37,086 nucleotides of DNA from Candidatus Altarchaeales archaeon WOR_SM1_SCG (GCA_001723845.1 MCBE01000289.1:1-37086); one strand, 5' to 3'. Positions 1 to 8,413 are shown, counted from the first letter of the stretch. Made by a program: numbers and translations. The notes: a model not told the origin generated them from the letters alone.

Positions 1-627
1 CCAAGAGATATTGGCTGCTCAAAGCAGGATTATGAAGAAGTAAGGAATAAAATCAGGAAAATGAACAGGAGATTTCACACTGTGAGGGAAGGTGTTGACA
101 CAAACTGGGTTGCCGGAACACTCATGAATAACCCCTTCCGGAGTAAGACAAGTCCGAATGGGAAAAAGAGATTCCCTAAGGTGGATTTAACCAGTGACCG
201 TATAATCGCAGTGATGAAAGCATTCATGCAGGAGAAATACGCGGTAAACGGATTAATGAATAAAGATGTCCGCGAGTTTATCGGATACGAGTTAGGTGAT
301 GTGAAATACAACGCCCAGATGGCAATTTATGATATAAGAAAGTTAAGGGAACACGGAATTGTTGAAAAAGAAGAAGGACACAACCGCTACCATTTAACTG
401 AATTTGGGAAAATGTTTGTGAAAGCATTCACTGTGTTGACTGATAAAGTGATTAAACCTTTTGTTAAAAGAGCGAGTTCAATTGCCGGTGAAGTTAAGAA
501 AACCGTGAAGAAAACAAAGAAAGAGTTGACTGCTGATTTCTATAAACTGCTTCATGGAAAATACATGAATCTTGAAAAAGCAATGATTGAGTTACTTCAG
601 TTCATAGAAGTTGATGTTTTTGCCTGA
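1..627 (+). CDS. Unrecognised winged-helix-like protein, 5' end outside window
   Basis: The reading frame is open from base 1, so the ATG at 61 is probably internal and the N-terminus lies upstream of the window. The visible 208 residues are basic. The middle part, roughly from PKVDLTSDRII to LTEFGKMF, reads like a winged helix-turn-helix: three helices, then a hairpin with HNRYHLTEFG. It is followed by a Lys-rich helical tail (VKKTVKKTKKELT). This suggests DNA binding, but I do not recognise the family. A relic transposase or a repeated archaeal protein is possible. A strong hairpin terminator follows about 50 bases after the stop. Confidence 0.5.
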   Translation, partial: PRDIGCSKQDYEEVRNKIRKMNRRFHTVREGVDTNWVAGTLMNNPFRSKTSPNGKKRFPKVDLTSDRIIAVMKAFMQEKYAVNGLMNKDVREFIGYELGDVKYNAQMAIYDIRKLREHGIVEKEEGHNRYHLTEFGKMFVKAFTVLTDKVIKPFVKRASSIAGEVKKTVKKTKKELTADFYKLLHGKYMNLEKAMIELLQFIEVDVFA

Positions 628-675
628 CAGCAGAGAATAATAAACTGGCTGGAAAATGGGTCTTATCTTTAGTGC

Positions 676-701
676 AAACGAGGTTGAAGACCTCGTTTTT
701 T
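676..701 (+). terminator. Hairpin terminator after the first gene
   Basis: A perfect 9-bp stem (AAACGAGGT at 676-684, ACCTCGTTT at 690-698) with loop TGAAG runs directly into T residues to 701. It lies 49 bases after the stop of the first gene. The shape is that of a bacterial intrinsic terminator. Archaea mainly need the T-tract, so it could alternatively belong to the end of a mobile element. Confidence 0.6.
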
Positions 702-1190
702 GATTGTTTTTATGCTGAAAAAAACAACATTGTTGATTTTCACCAGAAAAATAAAGAGAACTTTTCTTGGACTTTCGAGATTTTTAATATTTTTAGAATG
801 AATTTTAATAAGAATTTAATGAAACTTGGAACAAAATTCCAGGTTTATGTAATGTGACATTATAATAGAAAAGTTTTTTGAAAACCTTTCTATTGTAGTA
901 TAATGGATTTCAAAATTGAAGATAAAAAAATCAAATTTATTCCGCTGTGGAAGTGGTTATTGACATACCAAAAAATCTAAAAAATTCATATAAAATCTAA
1001 TTAAACAAAATATTAAATAAATTTATACAAAATAAAATATTTATCATAATATAATAGCATTTTTGTATTAATAAACATAAATACTTCAATTTTTCAAAGT
1101 TGCATAATTTTATTGAAAAATGCAAAATTCAATGTTGTTTTGCCCGATAATTCAATTGAAAAACATCATAATTTAAAGTTCACAAATTAA
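702..1190. other. AT-rich non-coding stretch
   Basis: About 500 bases with no convincing gene. The only open frame (672-857) overlaps the terminator hairpin and has no family character. A second inverted repeat lies at 864-894 (AATAGAAAAGTTTT with AAAACCTTTCTATT, three-base loop). The rest is homopolymer-rich AT sequence. I see no RNA gene in it. Confidence 0.5.
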
Positions 1191-1240
1191 TTAACCTGGA
1201 GTTAACCTGGCATTAATTAAAGGTTAACCTGGCATTAACC
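1191..1240 (+). promoter_or_regulatory. Triplicated TTAACCTGG motif upstream of the phosphatase gene
   Basis: TTAACCTGG occurs three times in 50 bases (1191-1199, 1202-1210, 1224-1232). The last two are extended to GTTAACCTGGCATTAA, and the third reads GGTTAACCTGGCATTAACC, an imperfect dyad. The block ends 10 bases before the ATG at 1251, just before the TATA-like GGTATAAAA. This spacing suggests an operator or an upstream activator site for the 1251 gene. The binding protein is unknown. Confidence 0.45.
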
Positions 1241-1250
1241 GGTATAAAAA

Positions 1251-2066
1251 ATGCGTTTACAGTACCTTGAATTGTTCAAAAAAATCGGAAGTGAATTACA
1301 GAAAAAATTTCCCGGGATTTACCGGAGTGAAGACAGCGGCAAAATCGTGGGTAACGGCAAAGGCGGGGACAAGACAACATTAATTGATAAATTTGCAGAG
1401 GACATTGCGGTTAAAAAACTTGAGGACTTTCATGGGGAAGGTAATGAATTTACACTTATATCAGAAGAATTAGGAACAAGAAAATTCGGGGAATCAAAAA
1501 ATATAATACTAATTGACCCCCTGGACGGGAGCGAGAATGCTAAACGAGGGCTTCCTTTCTTTTCGGTATCAATTGCTTTGATTGAAGGTGAAAAACTTAA
1601 AAATACAACTGTTGGCTATGTATTGAATTTAATGAACGGTGATGAATTTTATGCAATTAAAGATGACGGGGCTTTTTTTAATGATATAAAAATTAAAAAA
1701 ATTAAACCCAAAATTTCAAAAAATTCTAACCTGGGTGTGGTGGGGATTGAAGCACCTGTCCGGGATTCATTGAGTTATATATCTAAAATCGGTGAGTTTT
1801 CAAAACGGATACGGATTATGGGGTCTCTTGCACTTGATATTTGTTATACTGCATCAGGCGCTTATGATGCGTGTGTTTTCCCATTTAAAAGCCGCTCAGT
1901 TGATTTTGCCGCCGGGAAGTTGATTTTAGAAGAAGCGGGAGGAATTATTACCGATTTTTCAGGCAAAAATTTAGATAACATAACTCCAGGTGTTGAAAAA
2001 ACAACCGAAATCGCTTGCGCGGGAAATAAAGGACTGCATGAAAAAATACTGGAAATCCTGGGTTAA
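1251..2066 (+). CDS. Inositol monophosphatase / fructose-1,6-bisphosphatase family protein
   Basis: A 271-residue Mg-dependent sugar-phosphate phosphatase of the IMPase/archaeal FBPase fold. The metal site is complete: E72-E73 in LISEELG, the D-P-L-D-G-S motif at 89-94, and the C-terminal SVDFAAGKLILEEAGG with its conserved Asp. Length is normal for archaeal dual IMPase/FBPase enzymes (about 250-275). In archaea these act on inositol-1-phosphate (lipid or osmolyte synthesis) and fructose-1,6-bisphosphate (gluconeogenesis), and sequence alone does not separate the two. The gene stands alone, preceded by the TTAACCTGG repeats. The ATG at 1251 directly follows a TATA-like A-rich run. Confidence 0.85.
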   Translation: MRLQYLELFKKIGSELQKKFPGIYRSEDSGKIVGNGKGGDKTTLIDKFAEDIAVKKLEDFHGEGNEFTLISEELGTRKFGESKNIILIDPLDGSENAKRGLPFFSVSIALIEGEKLKNTTVGYVLNLMNGDEFYAIKDDGAFFNDIKIKKIKPKISKNSNLGVVGIEAPVRDSLSYISKIGEFSKRIRIMGSLALDICYTASGAYDACVFPFKSRSVDFAAGKLILEEAGGIITDFSGKNLDNITPGVEKTTEIACAGNKGLHEKILEILG

Positions 2067-2205
2067 AATCACGCTTTTGTTTTGCATTGCATCTGTTTTT
2101 CAATAAAATTTTTAATTTTTTTCGTTATGTTTTTAAAGATATAATACTAATATAATAAAAATATAATTGAAATTAAATTAAAAAACGAATTGAAACTAAA
2201 TTAAA

Positions 2206-3177
2206 ATGAAACAAAAATTTAAAAACTTAGCGTTTATTGCTTTGACAGGATTCTTATTAATGATTGCAGTGACATTGAGCGGATGTATCGGTGAAGGAAA
2301 TTCGAGCGAGTGTCCCGCATGCCCGCAGTGCCAGGAATGCCCGGAGAAAACCGAATGCAGACAGTGTCCACAGTGCTCGAAGTGCCTGGAATCATCCGGG
2401 GAGACAAAATACCTAGCACTTTCAACAACGACATCAACGGAAAATTCAGGACTTTTGAAGGTATTAAACGCTCCGTTTGAAGAGAAATATAACGTAAAAA
2501 TCAAGGTAATAGCCGAGGGAACCGGTAAAGCATTAAAGACCGCGGAATTAGGCGGCTCGGACGTTGTCATGGTGCATGCGAGAAGCCAGGAGGATGCTTT
2601 TGTTGCAGCCGGTCACGGGGTAAACCGCAGGGATTTGATGCACAACGACTTTGTGATACTGGGACCGGCAGATGACCCCGCGGGAATCAAAGGTATGACC
2701 GATGCAGGCGAGGCATTTAAAAAGATTTCCGAAAGTAAATCAAATTTCTTCTCAAGAGGCGATGAGTCGGGAACCCACACAAAAGAAAATGAAGTGTGGA
2801 CTGCTTCAGGAGTAGAGCCCGGAGGAACCTGGTATAAGTCGGTTGGCAAGGGAATGGGTGATACTATTGTGATGGCAGACCAGCAAAACGGTTATACTCT
2901 TTCCGACAGGGGGACTTACCTTTCAATGAAGGATAAAATTAATCTCGTGGTGCTTGCCGAAGGAGACCCTATCCTCTACAACCCGTATGGTGTAATAGCC
3001 GTCAATCCTTCTAAATTCCTGGAAAAAAGCGGCGAATACAAGCTTGCCATGCTCTACATCGGCTACCTCACATCGCCCGAAGGACAGAAAATAATACAGG
3101 AGTATGGAAGGGAAGAATTCGGGCAGCCGTTGTTTTTCCCGGATGCAATTCCCGAAGACGTGCTTTCAGAAATGTAA
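2206..3177 (+). CDS. tupA: Tungstate ABC transporter substrate-binding lipoprotein TupA
   Basis: A 323-residue extracytoplasmic binding protein. Residues 1-26 form a lipoprotein signal ending in LSGC (lipid-anchored Cys27). The mature domain begins near residue 68 with LALSTTTSTENSGLL, the TupA hallmark for oxyanion binding (TTTST-x-SGLL), followed by RSQEDAFVAAGHG and RGDESGTHTKE, also typical of TupA. Between lipobox and domain is an unusual linker with eight Cys at strict three-residue spacing in two groups (36, 39, 42, 45 and 51, 54, 57, 60). The permease gene follows after 59 bases. TupA binds tungstate very tightly, which fits the tungsto/molybdo-enzymes encoded downstream. Molybdate as an additional ligand cannot be excluded. 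Confidence 0.9.
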   Translation: MKQKFKNLAFIALTGFLLMIAVTLSGCIGEGNSSECPACPQCQECPEKTECRQCPQCSKCLESSGETKYLALSTTTSTENSGLLKVLNAPFEEKYNVKIKVIAEGTGKALKTAELGGSDVVMVHARSQEDAFVAAGHGVNRRDLMHNDFVILGPADDPAGIKGMTDAGEAFKKISESKSNFFSRGDESGTHTKENEVWTASGVEPGGTWYKSVGKGMGDTIVMADQQNGYTLSDRGTYLSMKDKINLVVLAEGDPILYNPYGVIAVNPSKFLEKSGEYKLAMLYIGYLTSPEGQKIIQEYGREEFGQPLFFPDAIPEDVLSEM

Positions 3178-3236
3178 TTTTAAAAAAATTAAAAACAATT
3201 AATAATTAATAATTTATCAATTCATTAATTCCAGAT

Positions 3237-3974
3237 ATGGGAAGTGCAGATTTTTTAATTGAAGGGCTGGTAAAGGCGCTGGATCTTATATTATCGGGAG
3301 ACAGTTATTTATGGAGCGTTGTTGCGGTCTCCCTTGAGGTGTCGGGAAGCGCAGTGCTGCTCGCGGCAGTGGTCGGGATTCTTATTGCACTTGTGCTTTC
3401 ATTTACCGATTTCAGGGGTAAAAGCATAGTTCTTGCATTCATAAACGCGGGCATGGGAATGCCTCCTGTCGTTGCGGGACTTTTTGTTTTCCTGATGCTT
3501 GTTTCGGCAGGACCATTTGGCTTTCTTAAATGGCTCTTCACGCCGCAGGCAATGATTATCGCCCAATTCCTTCTCATAACGCCGATAATAACCGGAGTGA
3601 GCATCTCGGCAATAGAAGCGGTTGACTCGCGCATAAAAGATACGGCATACACGCTGGGCGCTAAAACACTGGATATGGCGGTTGTTGTTGTCAAGGAAGC
3701 CAAATTCGGCATAATAACCGCGGTTCTCGCAGGATTCGGGAGAGCAATAGCAGAAGTCGGCGCAATATATATCGCGGGAGGAAACATCGCATTCTGGGAT
3801 GCCGAAGCAGATACCTACACTTCATACACAAGAACTCTCACAACCGCAATCGTTCTTGAAACAAGCAAGGGAGATATATCAACATCCATCGCACTTGGGA
3901 TAATAATTATCGGGATTGCAATTATCGTTAATTTGATGACTAATTTTTTCCAGGGGAGATCACGGCACGGGTGA
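3237..3974 (+). CDS. tupB: Tungstate ABC transporter permease TupB
   Basis: A 245-residue integral membrane protein with about five hydrophobic segments. It carries the inner-membrane ABC permease coupling motif around DTAYTLGAKTLDMAVVVVKEA, followed by GFGRAIAEVGA, the EAA-type loop that contacts the ATPase. The N-terminal region (LIEGLVKALDLILSGD, then VSLEVSGSAVLLA) matches TupB/WtpB proteins. It sits directly after tupA on the same strand. The ATPase gene is displaced 1.5 kb downstream by two unrelated genes. It forms the membrane channel for tungstate. Confidence 0.88.
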   Translation: MGSADFLIEGLVKALDLILSGDSYLWSVVAVSLEVSGSAVLLAAVVGILIALVLSFTDFRGKSIVLAFINAGMGMPPVVAGLFVFLMLVSAGPFGFLKWLFTPQAMIIAQFLLITPIITGVSISAIEAVDSRIKDTAYTLGAKTLDMAVVVVKEAKFGIITAVLAGFGRAIAEVGAIYIAGGNIAFWDAEADTYTSYTRTLTTAIVLETSKGDISTSIALGIIIIGIAIIVNLMTNFFQGRSRHG

Positions 3975-4101
3975 ATACGAAATGGAAAATATAATTGAAA
4001 ATTGAGAAATGAAATAATCTGAATTAAATCAAAAATTAATTGTATAAAAATGATAATCACAAAATAAGGCAGGATTATATGGATATGGCTGCAATTAAAC
4101 A

Positions 4102-4638
4102 ATGAAAATAATGGAACACAAACTCAAGGAAGCAGAAGCAGTGGCAAATGACGAGAAAAAAGAAATAATTGTAAAGGAAGTTTCACTTGTTCTGTCGGAT
4201 GATGAGATAAAGGAACTTATCAGTAGTTTGAAGAGATTACTAAAAGACAACGACCAACACTTTCATTTAAGCGAAGATGAATTTGCAGACGAGTCAACCG
4301 AAATAACCGTTTATCACGAAAAATGTTACGCTGGAGGGCATGTAACAAGCAGTCGCATATTCATTGCCGAGGATGATGATGAGATGGATGATAGTGAACG
4401 CGTACTGGTTTTAGAATCAAGTGAAAGAAATCTGCGTTTTGAAGACGCACTGAGCGCAGCAATCTATCTTGTGGAGATGGAACATTATCCGGATAAACCC
4501 TGCAAGGAGTGCAGAAAAACCATTAAGATTCTAAGGGAAGCGAAAAAGCATCTCTGGAGCATGGCGATTGGAAATAACAGTGTTCAACAGGCATATAAAG
4601 GAATGGTGGATTTTAAAAAGAGAGGGAACAAACCATGA
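4102..4638 (+). CDS. Unknown acidic protein, translationally coupled to the next gene
   Basis: A 178-residue protein that I cannot assign. It is acidic and helical at the N-terminus (KLKEAEAVANDEKKEII), with a strongly acidic middle (AEDDDEMDDSERV) and a C-terminal region containing PCKECRKTIK, so two closely spaced Cys. There is no signal peptide or membrane segment. Its stop overlaps the start of the following gene by four bases (ATGA at 4635-4638), so the two products are probably made in a fixed ratio. The pair interrupts the tupB-tupC operon, which suggests a later insertion. Confidence 0.65.
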   Translation: MKIMEHKLKEAEAVANDEKKEIIVKEVSLVLSDDEIKELISSLKRLLKDNDQHFHLSEDEFADESTEITVYHEKCYAGGHVTSSRIFIAEDDDEMDDSERVLVLESSERNLRFEDALSAAIYLVEMEHYPDKPCKECRKTIKILREAKKHLWSMAIGNNSVQQAYKGMVDFKKRGNKP

Positions 4639-5456
4639 AATTCAATAAAAACTTTACAATTGCAGGGAATGATTTGGTTTTGAAAAAGCCAGTATTTTAC
4701 AACAACAAATGTGGAATACGTTTCAACCTCAGCGAAAAGGGAAACTCCGACATAAACAGGTTCATTGAATGCTTTTCAAACACAAGGAAATTATTTGAGT
4801 TAACTTTCCAGAACAGCAAAGAAATTTATGTTGTGCTGGAGCCGTTTGATTACAAAAATGCGAGATCTGATAATCCAAAAGGACTCAAAGAACTAAAGGA
4901 GATGGGTTTTGTCTTGGACAAGGATTTTAAAAGAATAGCATTTCACGATAAAGAAGAGGGTTTTCACAGATACCGATATCTTTTCAAAGAACACAAAGAA
5001 AGTCCGAACATTAATGTTCTGTTTTGGGCGATATTGGGAAGTGATTTAGGAATAGAACCTGCCGCAGATATTTGTGCATATTTTATTGACGATGCGGGAG
5101 AATTGCTTTTTCACCCTTATGATGACCGGGTGTGCGATATTGTTTCATCTGATGAAAAAAAGATAATGCCAATATACGAAAAGTTAAAAAAGGATAAACG
5201 AGACATTCAACGCATCGGTTACAGGAACAAGGAGTATGTCCACAGCTGCGAATTGTGCAAGTACTTGGAGGTTGATACGATAAGCCAGATAGAGCATTAT
5301 TGCCCTTTGATTGAGAGCATTATCTGCGAGACGCACTGCGCAGAAATACCTGATTGTAAGGAAACGACAAAAGCGGTGTTAGATACTCTCAGGGATCGGG
5401 ATAAAACAACAACAATCAATAAAATCAAAGGAAAATGTAAATCCTGTAAACATTGA
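4635..5456 (+). CDS. Unknown protein with DUF3885-like segment and Cys-rich tail
   Basis: A 273-residue cytoplasmic protein. The stretch from about 127 to 170 (VLFWAILGSDLG ... ADICAYFIDDAGE ... HPYDDRVCDIV) resembles DUF3885, small proteins with a YDDRG-x-D motif found among bacterial immunity-like genes; this is recollection of a pattern, not a search. The last 70 residues hold nine Cys (HSCELCKY, HYCPL, IICETHC, PDCKE, KCKSCKH), suggesting a zinc or Fe-S site. It overlaps the preceding gene by four bases and ends 29 bases before tupC. No function can be assigned. Confidence 0.65.
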   Translation: MKFNKNFTIAGNDLVLKKPVFYNNKCGIRFNLSEKGNSDINRFIECFSNTRKLFELTFQNSKEIYVVLEPFDYKNARSDNPKGLKELKEMGFVLDKDFKRIAFHDKEEGFHRYRYLFKEHKESPNINVLFWAILGSDLGIEPAADICAYFIDDAGELLFHPYDDRVCDIVSSDEKKIMPIYEKLKKDKRDIQRIGYRNKEYVHSCELCKYLEVDTISQIEHYCPLIESIICETHCAEIPDCKETTKAVLDTLRDRDKTTTINKIKGKCKSCKH

Positions 5457-5485
5457 AAAATAGTGTGGAGAACTATAATTAAAAA

Positions 5486-6538
5486 ATGAATATAATTGAA
5501 ATTTCAAATTTAAACAAAAATTACCGCAGCAGGGAAGTGCTTAAAAACATAAATCTCAATGTAAGGGCGGGCGAGATATTTGCCGTGATAGGTCCCAGCG
5601 GCGCTGGGAAAACCACTCTTTTACGGATTATAAACCTGCTTGATAAACCAACGTCAGGGAAGATTTTTTTTAGCGGCGAGAACTATGAGGACTGCGACCG
5701 GCTGAAAATAAGGAGAAAGATGGTTCTGCTTTTCCAGGATACTGCGGTTATGAGCGGGAGCGTTTACGACAACGTTTCCTACGGGCTTAAAATCAGGGGC
5801 ATGAGTAAGGAGGAGATTAATGAAAGGGTATCTTTTGCTCTTGAGGAAATGGGCATTTCAGGCTATGAACAGAGAAATGCAAAAAATCTGTCAGGGGGTG
5901 AGAAACAGAGAATGGCGTTTGCCAGGGCAACTGTTTTTAACCCTGACCTGCTTATTCTTGACGAGCCGACGGCAAACCTTGACCCTAAAAATGTCGGCGT
6001 CGTGGAAAAATTAATAAGAAAAATCGCTGAAAATAATACGACAATTATTATGTCAACTCACAGGTTTGAGGAAGCAATATCTCTTGCAGACAGGATAGCA
6101 GTCATTCAAAACGGGGAAATTTTACAGGTGGGAACTCCCGGGGAAATATTCAGGAAACCGGAGTCAAAGCGGGTCGCACAGTTCGTCGGATTGGAGAATC
6201 TGTTTGAAGGCATAAGTGAAATCAAAGAGGAAATTTCAGAGATTTATGTTAATGAAATTAAAATTTATGCAGCAACCCCAAAAGAAGGAAAAGTGCGGCT
6301 GATAGTACACCCGGAATCCGTAATTGTTTCAAGGGAAAAACTTGTTTCAAGCGCGAGAAACAATTTTAAAGGTAAAATCACTGAAACATCCGATAAAGGA
6401 GTGCTTGTTAAAGTTGTCGTTGACGTGGGAATCCCGGTAATTGCACTTGTCACGAGAAGGTCTTTTGAGGAACTTAATTTAAATATTAATTCGGATGTCT
6501 ATGTTTCGTTTAAGGCATCGGATGTGCATGTTTTTTAA
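5486..6538 (+). CDS. tupC: Tungstate ABC transporter ATP-binding protein TupC
   Basis: A 350-residue ABC ATPase. Walker A is GPSGAGKTT at 36-44, the Q-loop LLFQDT follows, the signature is LSGGEKQRMAFARA, Walker B is LLILDEPTANLD and the switch His lies in STHRFEEA. The extra 130 residues after about 225 (VAQFVGLENLFEG, then a beta-rich domain) match the TOBE/MOP-like regulatory domain of ModC/WtpC/TupC proteins, which can bind the oxyanion for feedback. It drives uptake through TupB. The placement after two unknown genes is odd, but the motif set and the tupAB context support the call. Confidence 0.87.
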   Translation: MNIIEISNLNKNYRSREVLKNINLNVRAGEIFAVIGPSGAGKTTLLRIINLLDKPTSGKIFFSGENYEDCDRLKIRRKMVLLFQDTAVMSGSVYDNVSYGLKIRGMSKEEINERVSFALEEMGISGYEQRNAKNLSGGEKQRMAFARATVFNPDLLILDEPTANLDPKNVGVVEKLIRKIAENNTTIIMSTHRFEEAISLADRIAVIQNGEILQVGTPGEIFRKPESKRVAQFVGLENLFEGISEIKEEISEIYVNEIKIYAATPKEGKVRLIVHPESVIVSREKLVSSARNNFKGKITETSDKGVLVKVVVDVGIPVIALVTRRSFEELNLNINSDVYVSFKASDVHVF

Positions 6539-6600
6539 AATATTGTGTTTAATTTATTTAGAATAATAATTAAATTATTAAATAAGAAGAAGCATAAATA

Positions 6601-6834
6601 ATGGCAACCACAGTTAAAGGATTATACAAAGGAGGAATAATAAAACCTTTAGAAGATGTGAATATTGAAGGCAAAGCAGAAGTGATAATTACTTTTTTGG
6701 ATACTGTAAAAAAGAAAAGAAAAATTCCTTTTGCCTCAGCTGCCGGGTCATGGAGCGACATAGATACTGAAAAATTAAAAAAGCAAATATATGAAGCCAG
6801 AGGTATTTCTACCAGAGAAGAAGTTAAACTATGA
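6601..6834 (+). CDS. AF2212-like (DUF104) antitoxin
   Basis: A 77-residue protein opening with VKGLYKGGIIKPLEDVNIEGKAEVIITFL, the characteristic beta-rich start of the AF2212/DUF104 antitoxins found mostly in archaea. The C-terminal half (SWSDIDTEKLKKQIYEARG) is the flexible toxin-binding helix seen in such antitoxins. It overlaps the PIN toxin gene by four bases (ATGA), the normal arrangement for a toxin-antitoxin operon. It is expected to bind and silence the toxin and to repress its own promoter. Confidence 0.85.
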   Translation: MATTVKGLYKGGIIKPLEDVNIEGKAEVIITFLDTVKKKRKIPFASAAGSWSDIDTEKLKKQIYEARGISTREEVKL

Positions 6835-7226
6835 TTTCATATCTTATTGATACGGACAGGATAATTGATTTTTTGAAGGGCGATAAAAAAACAGTTGAAA
6901 AATTGACCTCGCTGTTAGATGAAGGTTTGGCTGTTAGTGTAATATCCCTTGCCGAGTTGTATGAAGGAGTATATGGCTCGGATAATCCAGAAAGACGTAT
7001 GAAGGGACTTAATGATTTCTTAACCAGCGTTAATGTTCTGGAAGTTAATAATGAAATTTCCAGGGTATTTGGAAAGAAGAGAGCAGCACTTAGAAAAGAG
7101 GGAAAATTAATTGACAATTTTGATCTCCTGATTGCAGCCACCTGCCTGCATTATGACCTTACATTAATAACCAATAATACTCAGCATTTTGGGAGAATTG
7201 AGGAGTTGAATATTCTTCGATTCTGA
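6831..7226 (+). CDS. vapC: VapC-like PIN-domain toxin ribonuclease
   Basis: A 131-residue PIN-domain protein. The acidic metal site is present: D7 in YLIDTDR, E42 in SLAELYEG, and D95/D98 in IDNFDLLIAATC, followed by LITNNTQHF near 112-120. Length is typical of VapC toxins, which cut tRNA or other RNA when released from the antitoxin. Here the last Asp is replaced by Asn-Asn, as is common in the family. It is translationally coupled to the preceding antitoxin gene. The pair sits between the tungstate transporter and the molybdopterin genes with no evident functional link. Confidence 0.88.
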   Translation: MISYLIDTDRIIDFLKGDKKTVEKLTSLLDEGLAVSVISLAELYEGVYGSDNPERRMKGLNDFLTSVNVLEVNNEISRVFGKKRAALRKEGKLIDNFDLLIAATCLHYDLTLITNNTQHFGRIEELNILRF

Positions 7227-7285
7227 AGAATTAAACTAATACAAAGGTGCTTTTTGAAGAATTAAACTGATTGAAAATTAATAAA

Positions 7286-7678
7286 ATGAATTCAATAAAA
7301 ATTAAAAACCTGAAAGGCATTGACCTAAACGACCTCTACAAAGAAGTCAAAACCGAAAACCCGGATAAAATAGGGTGTGTCGTCTCCTTCACAGGCATCG
7401 TTCGCAAAAACACCCGCGGCAGAATCACAAAAGAACTGCACTGGGGTCTTTCCAGGGATACCGAAGACAAACTAAGAAAGATTGCCGATGACGAATCAAA
7501 GCGGGAAGGAATTTTAAATATATTAATCTGCCACAACACGGACGACTTGAAGGCACAGGAGCCTGTTGTTTACATTCTTGTTGCGGCAGAACACAGGAAA
7601 GAGGGCTTTGAGTGTTTGATGAATATCATAGACAGGATAAAAGATGAGGTTCACGTTGATGTGACTGAGAAAATTTAA
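7286..7678 (+). CDS. moaE: MoaE-like molybdopterin synthase large subunit
   Basis: About 130 residues. The core motif GCVVSFTGIVR (near 30-40) and HRKEGFECLMNIIDRIK near the C-terminus match MoaE, which adds two sulfurs (from MoaD) to precursor Z to form molybdopterin. I place the start at ATG 7286, not the in-frame TTG at 7271, because the ATG follows the A-rich leader seen at most starts here. The protein stops shortly after the AHR-type helix and lacks the usual Pro-x-Trp-Lys ending with its catalytic Lys, so it may be a shortened or altered MoaE. mobB follows 39 bases downstream, which supports a cofactor role. Confidence 0.75.
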   Translation: MNSIKIKNLKGIDLNDLYKEVKTENPDKIGCVVSFTGIVRKNTRGRITKELHWGLSRDTEDKLRKIADDESKREGILNILICHNTDDLKAQEPVVYILVAAEHRKEGFECLMNIIDRIKDEVHVDVTEKI

Positions 7679-7717
7679 TTAATCTTAATATAAAAGCAAT
7701 TGAAATAAAACAATAAA

Positions 7718-8413
7718 ATGATACTCGGATTTTACGGCTGCCACAACAGCGGGAAAACGACACTTATTGAAAAACTTATACCTGAACTTAAATTAAAGGG
7801 CTACAGCGTAGCGACACTAAAAAACATCCCACGGGAATTTTCAATAGATGCCGAGGGGAAAGATACATTCAAGCATAAACAGGCAGGTTCGGGTCTTGTT
7901 GCAGCATCTTCCGAAAACGAGACTGCCTTTATTTTCAATGAGAGAATGAATTTCAATGAAATAATTGAAAAAATTAAAAATGATGGTTATGATGTAATCC
8001 TTGTCGAAGGTTATAAACGGCAGGTTATTCCAAAGGTAAAGGTCGGGGAAATTGAAACCATGGAAAACACCGTGTTTGAATACGACGGCAGCAATTTCAG
8101 CGGAATTTTAGATTATATCATAAAAGAGGTTGAAGTACAAAGAATTTATAAAAAATTACCTCGCATTGACTGCAAAAAATGCGGCTTTGTTTGCAGGGAA
8201 ATGGCTGAATTAATATTCAATAAAGAGAAAGAATACAACGACTGCAAAATCATTTCCGAAGAGGAAGGAGACCTTTTAATTGAGGTTAACGGCAAAAAAA
8301 TCTGGACAGGGGGCTTTGTGAAAAATACTGTGAAAAACGTAATCTTCGGGCTTGTTTCCTCTCTTAAAGGCGGTGATGATGCAAAGGAAATTAATATTAA
8401 AATTAAGATGTGA
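7718..8413 (+). CDS. mobB: MobB, molybdopterin-guanine dinucleotide synthesis, with C-terminal Fe-S-like domain
   Basis: A 231-residue P-loop GTPase of the MobB family. Walker A is GCHNSGKTT (7-15), followed by VATLKNIPREFSID and the DVILVEGYKR motif near 90, both typical of MobB. It assists MobA in attaching GMP (bis-MGD) for DMSO-reductase-type enzymes such as those encoded next to it. From about residue 148 it carries DCKKCGFVCREMAELIFNKE followed by another Cys, resembling the four-Cys [4Fe-4S] domain of CODH/ACDS proteins; this fusion is known in archaeal MobB. A shortened copy of its 3' end lies at 13461-13530. Confidence 0.87.
   Translation: MILGFYGCHNSGKTTLIEKLIPELKLKGYSVATLKNIPREFSIDAEGKDTFKHKQAGSGLVAASSENETAFIFNERMNFNEIIEKIKNDGYDVILVEGYKRQVIPKVKVGEIETMENTVFEYDGSNFSGILDYIIKEVEVQRIYKKLPRIDCKKCGFVCREMAELIFNKEKEYNDCKIISEEEGDLLIEVNGKKIWTGGFVKNTVKNVIFGLVSSLKGGDDAKEINIKIKM

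Noticed and set aside
672-857. 61-residue frame after the first gene
   Set aside because: It begins inside the terminator hairpin, is rich in Phe/Asn from AT-rich DNA and has no support.
2196-2570. A long minus-strand frame opposite tupA with a His/Gly/Cys-rich segment
   Set aside because: It is the complement of the Cys-rich coding repeat of tupA and overlaps a well-supported gene; no family motif of its own.
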